This document shows, piece by piece, positions 15,968-25,182 of a stretch of 37,562 nt of DNA (positions are counted from its first letter, which is position 1; every line of letters starts with the position of its first letter). The DNA is from an uncultured Lachnospiraceae bacterium (GTDB lineage: Bacteria > Bacillota > Clostridia > Lachnospirales > Lachnospiraceae): positions 1 through 37,562 of the forward strand of contig UQAW01000030.1 in the NCBI GenBank assembly GCA_900539175.1. The letters are read 5' to 3'. The translations under genes were made by a program, and so were the position numbers. Below the pieces are notes generated by a model. The model was not told the DNA's origin and searched no databases. It saw only the letters and a program-made list of their open reading frames with translations.

Positions 15968-17032
15968 ATGAAAGTATTAGTAATAGGACCAAGTGATACA
16001 GGTTCCCGGGGCGGGATGGCCACGGTGATTGCGGGAATCAGGGACAGTAAATATTTAAATAAGAAATTTGAGATAGAGATACATCCTTCCTATATCGATG
16101 GAAATCTTATGACCCGATTTTCTTATTCCGTATTTGCATTTGTTAAATTTCTTTTGACTTATAAGAGGTATGATTTGTTCCATATTCATACGGCTTCTTT
16201 TGGCAGCACGTTCCGCAAAAGATATTACCTGAAGAAGATAAAAAAGGCGGGGAAAAAAGCAATCATACATATTCATGGAGCAAAATATCTGGAATTTTAT
16301 GAGAATCTGAATGAAAAAAAGAAACATAAGGTTGCTGATTTTTTAAAACAGGCTGATTTAGTACTGGCTTTATCAGAAGATTGGAAAGAAAAATTTGAAA
16401 AGACCATAGGAATCTGTAATTGTGAGGTGCTGAATAACGGAATTGATACGGAAACGCTTGGAATTGCCGTTTGTGATACGGATAAAAATCAAAATAAATT
16501 TGTTTTACTGGGGCGTCTGGGCGAACGAAAGGGAGCCTATGACCTGGTAAATGCCGTTGAGCTTGCGGTGAAAAAAAATCCTTCTATAAAAGTTTATATG
16601 GCCGGTGACGGAGAAATTGATAAGGTGAAAGCTCAGGTTAAGGAAAAACATCTGGAAAAGAACATTGACGTTGTCGGATGGGTTGATTTTAATGGAAAAA
16701 TGGAACTGCTGAAGAAAGTTTCAACTGTAGTGCTGCCATCTTATAATGAAGGTCTTCCGATGGCAATTTTGGAGGGAATGGCCGCAGGGAAGGCAATTAT
16801 CAGTACGACTGTGGGTGCAATTCCGGAAGTTGTTACCGATGAAAATGGATTTATTATGGAGCCGGGCGATGTGAAGGCATTGGCGGAAGCATTGGTGGTA
16901 TGCAGTACAGATGCAGAACTGCTCCGCAGGATCTCAATGAATAATATAGAAAAGGCAAACAGCTGCTTCAGCATGAAAAAGATGCATGAGATTTTAAGTG
17001 GATACTATAAGCAAGTTTGTGATGAAGAATAA
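15968..17032 (+). CDS. Glycosyltransferase family 4 (1)
   Basis: This 354-residue GT-B glycosyltransferase should add a sugar from a nucleotide donor to the lipid-linked repeat on the cytoplasmic face. The N-terminal half has a Gly-rich loop (GSRGGMATVI) and HIHTASFGSTFRK. The C-terminal half has FVLLGRLGERKGAYDLV, VYMAGDGEI and the GT4 E-x7-E signature in EGLPMAILEGMAAGK. The frame is open from 15923, but MKVLVIGPS at 15968 is the normal GT4 start, with purine-rich AAGGAA and GGAAG upstream. Donor and linkage cannot be read from sequence. Confidence 0.92.
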   Translation: MKVLVIGPSDTGSRGGMATVIAGIRDSKYLNKKFEIEIHPSYIDGNLMTRFSYSVFAFVKFLLTYKRYDLFHIHTASFGSTFRKRYYLKKIKKAGKKAIIHIHGAKYLEFYENLNEKKKHKVADFLKQADLVLALSEDWKEKFEKTIGICNCEVLNNGIDTETLGIAVCDTDKNQNKFVLLGRLGERKGAYDLVNAVELAVKKNPSIKVYMAGDGEIDKVKAQVKEKHLEKNIDVVGWVDFNGKMELLKKVSTVVLPSYNEGLPMAILEGMAAGKAIISTTVGAIPEVVTDENGFIMEPGDVKALAEALVVCSTDAELLRRISMNNIEKANSCFSMKKMHEILSGYYKQVCDEE

Positions 17033-17044
17033 GGTGAAGAGGAA

Positions 17045-18229
17045 ATGAGCAAAGAAAAAATAGGTTTGTGTGTGTGTTATGATACAAAAAATTTCGGGAG
17101 TCAGCTGCAGGTATTGGCTACTCAGAAAATTGTTGAGAGTCTGGGGTATGATTATGAAATTATTCGCTATAAAAAGAAGTTAACGCCCGTTTTTCTCCTG
17201 AAATCACTTCCCAGATTGTTTAATCCTTATTTTGTAAAAGTAAAACTTAAAAAAATTAAGAAGCAGAAAAGCATAGGAAAGCATCCAGAAATTGAAAATC
17301 AGATCAGATTGAGAAATCAACGCTTTCAGGAGTTTGTAAAAAAGTATTTTCGAAATTTATCAAGTCCGTATCTGGGGTATGGAGCGTTGAAACGGGGAGC
17401 GGAAGCGTATGATGCATGTTTGACAGGAAGCGACCAGCTTTGGCTGCCGGGAAATCTTGGAAGTCATTTTTATACGCAGGAATTTGTCCCGGAACAGATG
17501 TTGAAAATTGCTTATGCAACCAGCTTTGGTGTCAGCCAGATTCCCTGGTATCAGAGAAGGAGAACAAGAAATTATCTGAACCGCTTTCAATATTTAAGCT
17601 CCAGAGAATTAAAAGGTTCGGAACTGATTCAGGAGCTGACAGGAAGACAGAGCATTACAGTGGCAGATCCGACCTTATTGTTTTCCGGTGATGACTGGCT
17701 TTCTTTTTTTCCGGATAAGCGATTAATTTCCGGGAAATATATCTTTTGCTATTTTCTTGGCATCAATAAAGAGCACCGGGAGATTGCGGCAAAACTAAAA
17801 GAAAGCACGGGCTTTAAAATTGTGACGATTCCGTTTCTGGATCATTTTGTCGAGGAGGATGTGTCCTTTGGTGATGACAGACTGTTTGATGTTGATGCAG
17901 CAGATTTTGTAAATTTGATTCGAAATGCGGAATTTATTTTGACGGATTCTTTTCATGGAACTGTTTTTTCAATTTTAAATCATAAGAAATTTATAACTTT
18001 TAACCGATTCCGCGAGGATAGCAAAGATTCAAGAAACTCAAGAATTGACAGCCTGTGCAGTCTTTTGGGGTTGGCTGAGCGCAGGTACCAGAAGAATATT
18101 TATGATTCTGTCAACCGGGAAATTGATTATAAAAGTGTTGATCAGAAGTTAGGCAAGCTGCGTGAAAACTCAATCCGGTATTTGTCGGACGCCCTTATGG
18201 ATATTTCAGGTGAAAGAAAAAAAGGTTAG
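17045..18229 (+). CDS. Polysaccharide pyruvyl transferase family protein (2)
   Basis: The second pyruvyl-transferase-fold protein has 394 residues. It shows KNFGSQLQVLATQKI, CLTGSDQLWLPG, ITVADPTLLFSG and FILTDSFHGTVFSIL, the full set of family landmarks. A basic stretch (KVKLKKIKKQK) after the first domain may contact membrane or lipid-linked substrate. The ATG at 17045 follows GAGGAA closely. It sits between two GT4 genes with gaps of about a dozen bases, clearly within the operon. It has diverged well away from the other copies, so the set looks like distinct enzymes rather than a recent duplication. Confidence 0.88.
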   Translation: MSKEKIGLCVCYDTKNFGSQLQVLATQKIVESLGYDYEIIRYKKKLTPVFLLKSLPRLFNPYFVKVKLKKIKKQKSIGKHPEIENQIRLRNQRFQEFVKKYFRNLSSPYLGYGALKRGAEAYDACLTGSDQLWLPGNLGSHFYTQEFVPEQMLKIAYATSFGVSQIPWYQRRRTRNYLNRFQYLSSRELKGSELIQELTGRQSITVADPTLLFSGDDWLSFFPDKRLISGKYIFCYFLGINKEHREIAAKLKESTGFKIVTIPFLDHFVEEDVSFGDDRLFDVDAADFVNLIRNAEFILTDSFHGTVFSILNHKKFITFNRFREDSKDSRNSRIDSLCSLLGLAERRYQKNIYDSVNREIDYKSVDQKLGKLRENSIRYLSDALMDISGERKKG

Positions 18230-18240
18230 GAGGAAGTGAG

Positions 18241-19377
18241 ATGGAACATTTGGAAAGACCTGTAAAAGTCATCCATATGGCACCGCTTAGCACAGGTGGA
18301 ATTTCTAAACTGACGTTAGTGATCCATCATTTGATGGATCCGCAGAAGGTTCGGTTTGATTATCTGGTTTTTCGGGACAGAAAAGAGTTCTTGGAAGAAG
18401 AGGCGGTTGCGTTAGGGGGAAAAAAACAAATCGTTAATACGGAGCCCATTAAGAATAAATTTGTCAAATTTGTAAAGAAAATCGTGTGGATGAAAAAGCT
18501 TTTTAAAGAAGAGCAGTATGATGTTGTCCATGTAGATGCATCAACTCCATACGATGTTATTGTTGCTGTTTCGGCAAGGCTGGCAGGAGTAAGGACCATT
18601 GTTCTGCATTCTCATAATAATGGATATCAAAAGAGTGTTCCTCTAAGAGATCTGTTTATGGGAGTATATAAAAAATTAATGCCCTTTACGGTTACAGATT
18701 ATGTTACAATATCAGAGTCAGCAGCAGAATTTATGTTTCCGAAAAAGGTTGTAAAAGAAAAAAAGTACAGATTTGTCCGTAATGGAATCCGGGTTGAAGA
18801 TTATCAATACAATGAAAACGACCGGATTGCAGCAAGAAAAGAGATGAATCTGGAAGGTAAGTTTGTGATAGGGCATGTTGGAAGGTTCGTATATCAGAAA
18901 AATCATGATTTTATTTTAAAAGTATTTTCCAGAATTCAGAAAGAGCATCCGGAAAGTGTGCTTTTATTAGTCGGAGAGGGAATTCGGAAAGCCGAAATTA
19001 TGAGAGAAGCTGAAGTTCTTGGATTGTCGGAGTCCGTTATTTTTTATGGCGTGACGCACGATATACGCAAGATGTTATTAGTTATGGATGCTTTTATATT
19101 TCCATCGCATTTTGAAGGATTAGGAATTGCTGCGATTGAAGCGCAGACTTGCGGACTGCAGGTATATGGTGCGGATACGATTGCAGAAGAAGTAAATGTT
19201 ACCGAATGTTTCCACAGGATGCATGGATGGGATGCAGATTATTGGGCAGATACTATCTGGGAAGGGCGGAACTTAAAGAACAGGAGAGACTATAGTGATG
19301 AGGTAGCACGAGCAGGATATGATATTAAAGCGGTTGCCCGGGAAATGCAGTCGTTTTATCTGGATAAAGGAAGATAA
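18241..19377 (+). CDS. Glycosyltransferase family 4 (2)
   Basis: This 378-residue GT-B transferase resembles EpsF/CapM-type enzymes of Gram-positive capsule loci. It has MAPLSTGGISKLTLVIHHL at the N-terminus, VLHSHNNGYQKSVP in the acceptor domain, and VIGHVGRFVYQKNHDFIL followed by LLVGEGIRK in the donor domain. The E-x7-E site is in HFEGLGIAAIEAQTCG. AGGAGG lies a few bases before the ATG. Because these enzymes act on the lipid-linked intermediate, it probably adds one internal sugar of the repeat unit. Confidence 0.92.
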   Translation: MEHLERPVKVIHMAPLSTGGISKLTLVIHHLMDPQKVRFDYLVFRDRKEFLEEEAVALGGKKQIVNTEPIKNKFVKFVKKIVWMKKLFKEEQYDVVHVDASTPYDVIVAVSARLAGVRTIVLHSHNNGYQKSVPLRDLFMGVYKKLMPFTVTDYVTISESAAEFMFPKKVVKEKKYRFVRNGIRVEDYQYNENDRIAARKEMNLEGKFVIGHVGRFVYQKNHDFILKVFSRIQKEHPESVLLLVGEGIRKAEIMREAEVLGLSESVIFYGVTHDIRKMLLVMDAFIFPSHFEGLGIAAIEAQTCGLQVYGADTIAEEVNVTECFHRMHGWDADYWADTIWEGRNLKNRRDYSDEVARAGYDIKAVAREMQSFYLDKGR

Positions 19378-19403
19378 ACGCATATAATTAAGGAGAATCA
19401 GAA

Positions 19404-20672
19404 ATGAGCTTTCGACGATTCAAACCCAGTGTATTTTTGATAAATGTTGGGCTGTTTATCATAGTTGGATGTGTATTTACCTATGAGCTGATACGCGCGT
19501 TGTTAGCGGACAGATGGTATATGTCTGCGGTTTTTCTTGGAGGAGCCATGATTACGGCAGGGGCAGTTCTGAGCCGCAGAAAAGCTACTTACGGAAGAAA
19601 AAAGATGCTTCCATGGATACTAGTCGGGGTTCTCTCTCTGGTGAGAAATGCAGAATTGAGACACGGCACATATAACACAGAACTTTTGTTTCTCTTGTAT
19701 TTGTGGATAGCAATAGTCTTATCGGGTATAAGCGGCTGGCAGGATAAACTAAAAAAATACACCGTTATGTGGGGATCCCTGCATGTGGCGGCTACAATCA
19801 TTTTTTTTATATTCAGAGGCAGTTACGCTGTCATGGTAAATTTATGGGGGCGTTATCCTACAGGCACAAATAAAGGATTAACCGGTTACTGCGCCGGAAT
19901 CACGACACATTATTCACAAAATGCCACATATATCGTCATTTTGTTTCTTGTACTGGCATGTACTTATATTGTAAAGCCAAAAAAGATGCGGACAAAGAGG
20001 GAAGCCTTTGCGATAGCAATTACATTGGTGGCGCTGATGCTGACAGCAAAAAGAGCGCACCTGTGTTTTGGTGTATTGGCTGTAGTTTTTGTTTATTATC
20101 TTGTCAATCCCGAAAAGAGAGGAAATAAACTTTTTAAGGTAATTGCGGCAATGGGAGGAGCAGTAACTATATTAGCTGTGATGTATGAAATCATGCCTGA
20201 AGTGTTTCAGACAGTTCTCGGACGTTTCGTGGACGGTGGATACGGTGATATTACCAGCGGAAGGATTCCCATGTGGATGCTGGCAGTTGATTTGTTTAAA
20301 GGAAGTCCGATTTTTGGAATCGGGTGGTCCGGTTACAGATATTCGTATGCCTTGAATCTTTTCAGCGGCTATGCGGGGAGATCTGAATTTTTAAACACGC
20401 ATAATGTTTATCTGCAGTTACTTTGTGAAGTGGGTATTGTTGGAACGCTCATAGTGACAGGGGCCTTGTATTCTTTTATGCGAAATGCCCTTATACTGAA
20501 TAAACATTGTGAAGTCAATGACAGTGGAAAAAGAATAAATATAGCTGTCAGCGTGGGAATGGGAGTCTTTTTTATTTTTTATTCTGTGACAGGATGCTGT
20601 TTATATGATTTGACATTTCATATGTTTATATTAATTGCGGCGATGATTATGCCGTATAGAAAAATGAGGTGA
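19404..20672 (+). CDS. O-antigen ligase/polymerase-like protein (Wzy)
   Basis: This 422-residue, highly hydrophobic protein has about ten membrane spans. One large outside loop holds TSGRIPMWMLAVDLFKGS, IFGIGWSGYRY and LNTHNVYLQLLCEVGIVG, the signature region of the O-antigen ligase/Wzy superfamily. With a flippase in the same operon and no lipid A pathway expected in this organism type, the polymerase role is the natural reading. It would join repeat units at the outer membrane leaflet. AAGGAG precedes the ATG. Confidence 0.9.
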   Translation: MSFRRFKPSVFLINVGLFIIVGCVFTYELIRALLADRWYMSAVFLGGAMITAGAVLSRRKATYGRKKMLPWILVGVLSLVRNAELRHGTYNTELLFLLYLWIAIVLSGISGWQDKLKKYTVMWGSLHVAATIIFFIFRGSYAVMVNLWGRYPTGTNKGLTGYCAGITTHYSQNATYIVILFLVLACTYIVKPKKMRTKREAFAIAITLVALMLTAKRAHLCFGVLAVVFVYYLVNPEKRGNKLFKVIAAMGGAVTILAVMYEIMPEVFQTVLGRFVDGGYGDITSGRIPMWMLAVDLFKGSPIFGIGWSGYRYSYALNLFSGYAGRSEFLNTHNVYLQLLCEVGIVGTLIVTGALYSFMRNALILNKHCEVNDSGKRINIAVSVGMGVFFIFYSVTGCCLYDLTFHMFILIAAMIMPYRKMR

Positions 20673-20676
20673 GAAG

Positions 20677-21729
20677 ATGAACCGGAAAGCTATGATTTCA
20701 ATTATTGTTCCGGTCTACAATGCTGCAGAATATCTTACAGATTGTATTGAGAGTATCCTGGGTCAGAAAGATCAGAATATAGAGATTATTCTGGTAAATG
20801 ACGGATCCGGGGACGAAAGCGGAAGCATATGCAGAACATATAAAAAGGCAGATAGCCGGATAAAATACATTGAAATTGAGAATTCAGGGGTTTCAGCGGC
20901 AAGAAATATCGGCATGGAGCGGGCTTCCGGTGAGTGGGTATGTTTTGCAGATGCGGACGACAGATTATGTGAGTATGCAATCGATTCTATGCGGGAAGCC
21001 CTGGATGAATCTGCAGACGCAGTTTATTGTAATTATTTAAGAGCAGATGAGGACGCTTCATATTCAGAACAGTTAAGTACGGTACAGGCAAGTGAGATCA
21101 TAGAAGCGACCTTCGATTATTCCGGAATGAAAAGTCAGATGAGCAGGTATGCTTTTATGCATCCGATGTTTTTTTCTGCATGTTGGGGAAAATTGTACAA
21201 AAGAAATATTATAGAGCAGAATCAGATTCGTTTTCCGGCAGGTATTCGTCTAAGCGAAGATTTGTGTTTTAATGTCCGCTATCTTATGTATTGCAGGAAC
21301 GTGAGATTGCTTGATAAAGCAGTGTACCAATACCGTGTGAATATGGCCTCGGTCACTCATAATGATTCGTTTGCACATCTGGAGAACCGGTCTGAACTGA
21401 TAGAGCTCCTGAATTCCTGGAATACCGGCAGGGAAGAATATGAAAGGGCAAAAAATAAGTATATCTTGTTATGTATACTGCGGATGAATGAGAAAATCGG
21501 AAATGTTAAAGAGAAAAAAAAGGCAGTTGCATTATACAGGGAGATCAGCTCAAGAGCATACGTGAGAAAAATAATTTGTGATACAAAGAATCAGAATTTG
21601 TCCGACGGACGGTATCAGGAGGCATATTATAAAGCCGTCGTATATCTGTTGCGGTTTAAATGTGTCAGAGTTGCAGTTAAGATTGGGCAGATCTATAGCC
21701 GGGTAAGGAATGGCCGTGTTTCACATTAA
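20677..21729 (+). CDS. Glycosyltransferase family 2
   Basis: This 350-residue inverting GT-A transferase starts AMISIIVPVYNAAEYL. It contains IILVNDGSGDESG, NSGVSAARNIGM and the metal-binding FADADDRL (D-x-D type), with the later LSEDLCFN acid motif typical of EpsJ/WcaA-like enzymes. It begins four bases after the polymerase stop, and its ribosome-binding site (GAGGTGAG) overlaps that gene's end, so translation is probably coupled. No C-terminal membrane helix is seen. Confidence 0.92.
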   Translation: MNRKAMISIIVPVYNAAEYLTDCIESILGQKDQNIEIILVNDGSGDESGSICRTYKKADSRIKYIEIENSGVSAARNIGMERASGEWVCFADADDRLCEYAIDSMREALDESADAVYCNYLRADEDASYSEQLSTVQASEIIEATFDYSGMKSQMSRYAFMHPMFFSACWGKLYKRNIIEQNQIRFPAGIRLSEDLCFNVRYLMYCRNVRLLDKAVYQYRVNMASVTHNDSFAHLENRSELIELLNSWNTGREEYERAKNKYILLCILRMNEKIGNVKEKKKAVALYREISSRAYVRKIICDTKNQNLSDGRYQEAYYKAVVYLLRFKCVRVAVKIGQIYSRVRNGRVSH

Positions 21730-21778
21730 CCTGTGAGGCGGAGCCGTTTGAACGCTTGGATGAAAAGAAAGGGAACAG

Positions 21779-22921
21779 ATGAAAAAAGCAGGTATATTGA
21801 CATTTCATAAATCTATAAACTATGGTTCTGTACTTCAGGCTTATGCGCTTCTTCAGACGATTATAAAAATCGGTAATCCTGTTGAAATCATTGACTATCA
21901 GCAAAAGAATTATAAATATTTGTACGGAATTTTAAGAAAACCTTGTTCTTTAGACAATATAAAATATAATCTTATAAATTGTTGTTTTTTAAAGGCGCTT
22001 CTCACCAGAAAAAAGAACTTTGAGAATTTCCGAAAGAAATATCTGCATTTGAGTGATAAAAGATATGAATGTGGCGGAAATCTGGAAGATATTGTGCGTG
22101 CGTATGATGTTCTGATCTGCGGCAGCGATCAGATCTGGAATCCGGACGCAAAAGATTTTGATATCAATTTCTTTTTGCCGTTTGCCCGTCGGGCAGAAAA
22201 GATCTCTTATGCGGTAAGTATCAATGGGGGGATACTTGATACACTTGACAATAAAGAGGAACTGAAAGATTATCTGATGGATTTTGACAGAATTTCTGTG
22301 CGCGAGAGATCCGGTAAGGAGAGTCTTTCGTCTTTTCTTTCGGAAAAAAAGGAAATTTCGGTTGTACTTGATCCCACGCTCTTATGGAAAAAAGAAGAAT
22401 ATGATAAAATCTGCAGCTCCCGCCTGATTAAAGAACCTTATATATTTTTTTATTCGGTCAATTTCAGCGATTATGCGGTAAAGGCGGCAGAGATTCTTTC
22501 GGACAGGCTTGAATTGCCGGTATATACCTTGTATACGGGAAGAAGCAGCGCAAAGGTAATGCTTACGAGAAAAAAGATACATTTTTGCCTGAAAACAAGT
22601 TCTCCGGAAGATTTTCTCAGCCTGATCCGAAATGCGGAATTTGTTGTTACAAATTCTTTTCACGGCACTGCATTTTCCCTGATTTATGAAAAGAAATTCT
22701 ATTCGATCGGACGTGTTGACGGAGATAAAAAACTGATACCGGATGAGCGGATCTGCAATGTTTTGGAATTATTTGGGATTCCCGGACGTTTTATTTCCTG
22801 CGGGGAACTGAAAACAGTATCACTCAAGCAGGAGATAAACTACAGTGCAGTTAATGTCAGGCGGCAGAAGCTGGCGGAGGAATCCAGAAATTATATAATG
22901 CGTGCTTTAAATGAAAAATAA
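21779..22921 (+). CDS. Polysaccharide pyruvyl transferase family protein (3)
   Basis: The third stand-alone member has 380 residues. Landmarks are SINYGSVLQAYALLQTI, LICGSDQIWNPDAK, VVLDPTLLW and FVVTNSFHGTAFSLIY. The LQAYAL form of the first motif is shared with the fusion protein just downstream (LQAYCL). The first two copies have LQTLATQ and LQVLATQ, so two sub-types seem to be present in this locus. AAGAAAGGGAA before the ATG serves as the ribosome-binding site. Confidence 0.88.
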   Translation: MKKAGILTFHKSINYGSVLQAYALLQTIIKIGNPVEIIDYQQKNYKYLYGILRKPCSLDNIKYNLINCCFLKALLTRKKNFENFRKKYLHLSDKRYECGGNLEDIVRAYDVLICGSDQIWNPDAKDFDINFFLPFARRAEKISYAVSINGGILDTLDNKEELKDYLMDFDRISVRERSGKESLSSFLSEKKEISVVLDPTLLWKKEEYDKICSSRLIKEPYIFFYSVNFSDYAVKAAEILSDRLELPVYTLYTGRSSAKVMLTRKKIHFCLKTSSPEDFLSLIRNAEFVVTNSFHGTAFSLIYEKKFYSIGRVDGDKKLIPDERICNVLELFGIPGRFISCGELKTVSLKQEINYSAVNVRRQKLAEESRNYIMRALNEK

Positions 22922-22932
22922 GGAGAGTATTC

Positions 22933-25182
22933 ATGAATATAGCGGTTATTACCCCTTTTGACTCGGCAAATTATGGAGCGTATCTTCAGGCATATTGTCT
23001 CAAAGCGGTGTTGGAGAATATGGGACATACGGTTATACATCTGCGGACCAGAGAGGAAGCATATATCCGTAATCTGTATTATAAGAAAAAGCCGGTATCA
23101 AAGCGTGATAAAGTATTTCCGTGGAAATTCCGGCGTAAAGTAGCATTTGGCAAGCGGAAACTGGAATTGTTTTTGAAAGATCAGGCAGAGTTTCAAGTGA
23201 TGAATCCGGAAGAATGTGATCCGGATTTGTATATTCTGGGAAGTGATGAGATCTGGAATATTAATAAAGATGTTTTCAGAAAAGGGATTTTCTGGGGAAG
23301 AAATCTCTCGCCGGCAATTTCTTATGCTGCAAGTATTGGCGATGCAGAAATAGAAGCTTATGACAAATATCCGGAGATTATCAATGATTTGCGGAATCTG
23401 AAAGCGGTCCTTGTCCGGGATGAAAGAACAAAGTCTCTGGCAGACAGGTATATAGATGCTCCATCCAGTCTGGTTTGTGATCCTACTATGTTGCTTCCGA
23501 TTTCGGAATACGGAAATGATCTGGACGATTCCTATATTGATCAGAATGAATGTATGCTGATTTATGCGTATTATCTGACTCCGGGACAGCAAAAGGAAAT
23601 TCAAAGGTGTGCTGAAAAATTAAAGTTAAAGACCGTATCCTGCTGTTTTTATCATGATTGGTGTGATTATCAATGTGAATGTACACCGCTGGAATTTGGA
23701 AGCCTTATCCGGAAATGTAAAGCTGTGATAACAACAACGTTTCATGGTACGATTCTCAGTATTTTAAATCATGCAAATTTTATAACAATTCCGACAAGTC
23801 CCAAAACTACGCAGATACTTGCACAGATGGGGCTTTGCAGCCGTGCGGTGGAACGGAAACAGGCAGACGCAGGCAGGATGGCATCTATACTGTCCGGATC
23901 GCAGGTGAATTATGATGTGGTGGAAGAGAGATTACAGAAACTGCGCCGGACTTCTCTTGAACATTTAAAGGATGCAGTGGAAGGGGCAGTTTGTGAGAAA
24001 CAAGGCAGGTTTTCTTATGAGATCTGTCCGGCGGATCAGTGTACGGGATGTTTTGCCTGTATGAATAAGTGTCCCCGTCAGGCCATTCACTGTACAGTGG
24101 ATACATACGGAAGGACAGTCCCGCAGATAGAATCTGCAAAATGTATAAAATGTGGATTATGTAAGAAGGTATGTCCGAGTCTTCATCCGGTTGAAAAGCA
24201 TGTGCCGCTGAGGTGTTATGCAGCGCAGCGGAGAGAGGAAGAAGAACGGCGGCAGTCGGCTTCCGGAGGAATCGGAGCAATTTTGGCAGAACAGTTTCTT
24301 TTGGATGGGGGAAAAGTCTACGGCGCATCGGTCAGTAAGGAAGGAAGTGTGTGTCATTCCCGTGCGGATCAGCAGGAAGAGGGAAAAAGGTTTCGTAATT
24401 CAAAATATGTGCAAAGCGATATCGGGTATTCCTATAAGGATGTGGACAAGCAGTTGAAAACAGGAAAGCCAGTGTTGTTTACAGGTACGCCATGCCAGAT
24501 TGCGGGGCTGAGAAGTTATCTCGGAAGAGACGATGAAAATCTTTGCTGCGTAGATATTATATGTCATGGTGTACCGCCGATGGCATATCTTGCACAGCAT
24601 ATCTCATCTGTGACAAAAGGTAAAAAGGTAAACGGGATTTCATTCCGCGGGGGAGAAGAGGAGTATTCTTTGACTTTGAAGAAAGATCAGGAGGTTGTAT
24701 ATTGCGCGGATAAATTTCATGATACATATTTCCATGCATTTATGAAAAGTATGATCTTCCGGGAAAATTGTTATCAGTGTCCTTACGCTGCCCCCGCCCG
24801 CGTCGGTGACCTGACGATGGGTGACTTCTGGGGACTGAATCGTTCCAGGTTAAAAACAGAACAAAAGGGTAAGATTTCTGTCGTACTTGTAAATACAAAA
24901 AAGGGAGAAAAGATTTTCAAAAGTATAAAAAACAGCATCTTGTATGAGGAGCGTGAGGTGGAAGAAGCTGTACAGGGGAATCATCAGCTCCGTGGTCCGG
25001 CTGTACCGCATAAATACAGGAAGAAATTTCTAAAGGCATACCAGTCGGGAAACGATTTTGAACGTGCAGTGAAGGAAGCGGGGGTGCATAAGGAGATGCT
25101 GATCAGGAATTTCAAGCGCACCAGAGGGTGGATGTTTTTAAGAAATACAAAAAAACGGCTGTTTGGTGGGAGAACACAATGA
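22933..25182 (+). CDS. Fusion: pyruvyl transferase-like + 2x[4Fe-4S] + FrhB/FdhB
   Basis: This 749-residue three-part protein is continuous in one frame. Residues 1 to about 355 are pyruvyl-transferase-like (NYGAYLQAYCL, LGSDEIWNIN, VCDPTMLLP, TTTFHGTILSIL). Residues about 365-420 hold two ferredoxin motifs, with cysteines at 370, 373, 376, 380 and 404, 407, 410, 414, each set ending in Cys-Pro. The rest is an FrhB/FdhB-type redox domain (QSASGGIGAI, NSKYVQS, FTGTPCQIAGLRSYL, DIICHGVPP, CYQCPYA, LTMGDFWGL). The fusion ties the two families into one function. The first motif has GSDE where the other copies have GSDQ. It likely modifies the glycan or a precursor in the cytoplasm; reaction and cofactor are unknown. 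AAGGAG precedes the ATG, and its stop overlaps the flippase start. Confidence 0.9.
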   Translation: MNIAVITPFDSANYGAYLQAYCLKAVLENMGHTVIHLRTREEAYIRNLYYKKKPVSKRDKVFPWKFRRKVAFGKRKLELFLKDQAEFQVMNPEECDPDLYILGSDEIWNINKDVFRKGIFWGRNLSPAISYAASIGDAEIEAYDKYPEIINDLRNLKAVLVRDERTKSLADRYIDAPSSLVCDPTMLLPISEYGNDLDDSYIDQNECMLIYAYYLTPGQQKEIQRCAEKLKLKTVSCCFYHDWCDYQCECTPLEFGSLIRKCKAVITTTFHGTILSILNHANFITIPTSPKTTQILAQMGLCSRAVERKQADAGRMASILSGSQVNYDVVEERLQKLRRTSLEHLKDAVEGAVCEKQGRFSYEICPADQCTGCFACMNKCPRQAIHCTVDTYGRTVPQIESAKCIKCGLCKKVCPSLHPVEKHVPLRCYAAQRREEEERRQSASGGIGAILAEQFLLDGGKVYGASVSKEGSVCHSRADQQEEGKRFRNSKYVQSDIGYSYKDVDKQLKTGKPVLFTGTPCQIAGLRSYLGRDDENLCCVDIICHGVPPMAYLAQHISSVTKGKKVNGISFRGGEEEYSLTLKKDQEVVYCADKFHDTYFHAFMKSMIFRENCYQCPYAAPARVGDLTMGDFWGLNRSRLKTEQKGKISVVLVNTKKGEKIFKSIKNSILYEEREVEEAVQGNHQLRGPAVPHKYRKKFLKAYQSGNDFERAVKEAGVHKEMLIRNFKRTRGWMFLRNTKKRLFGGRTQ

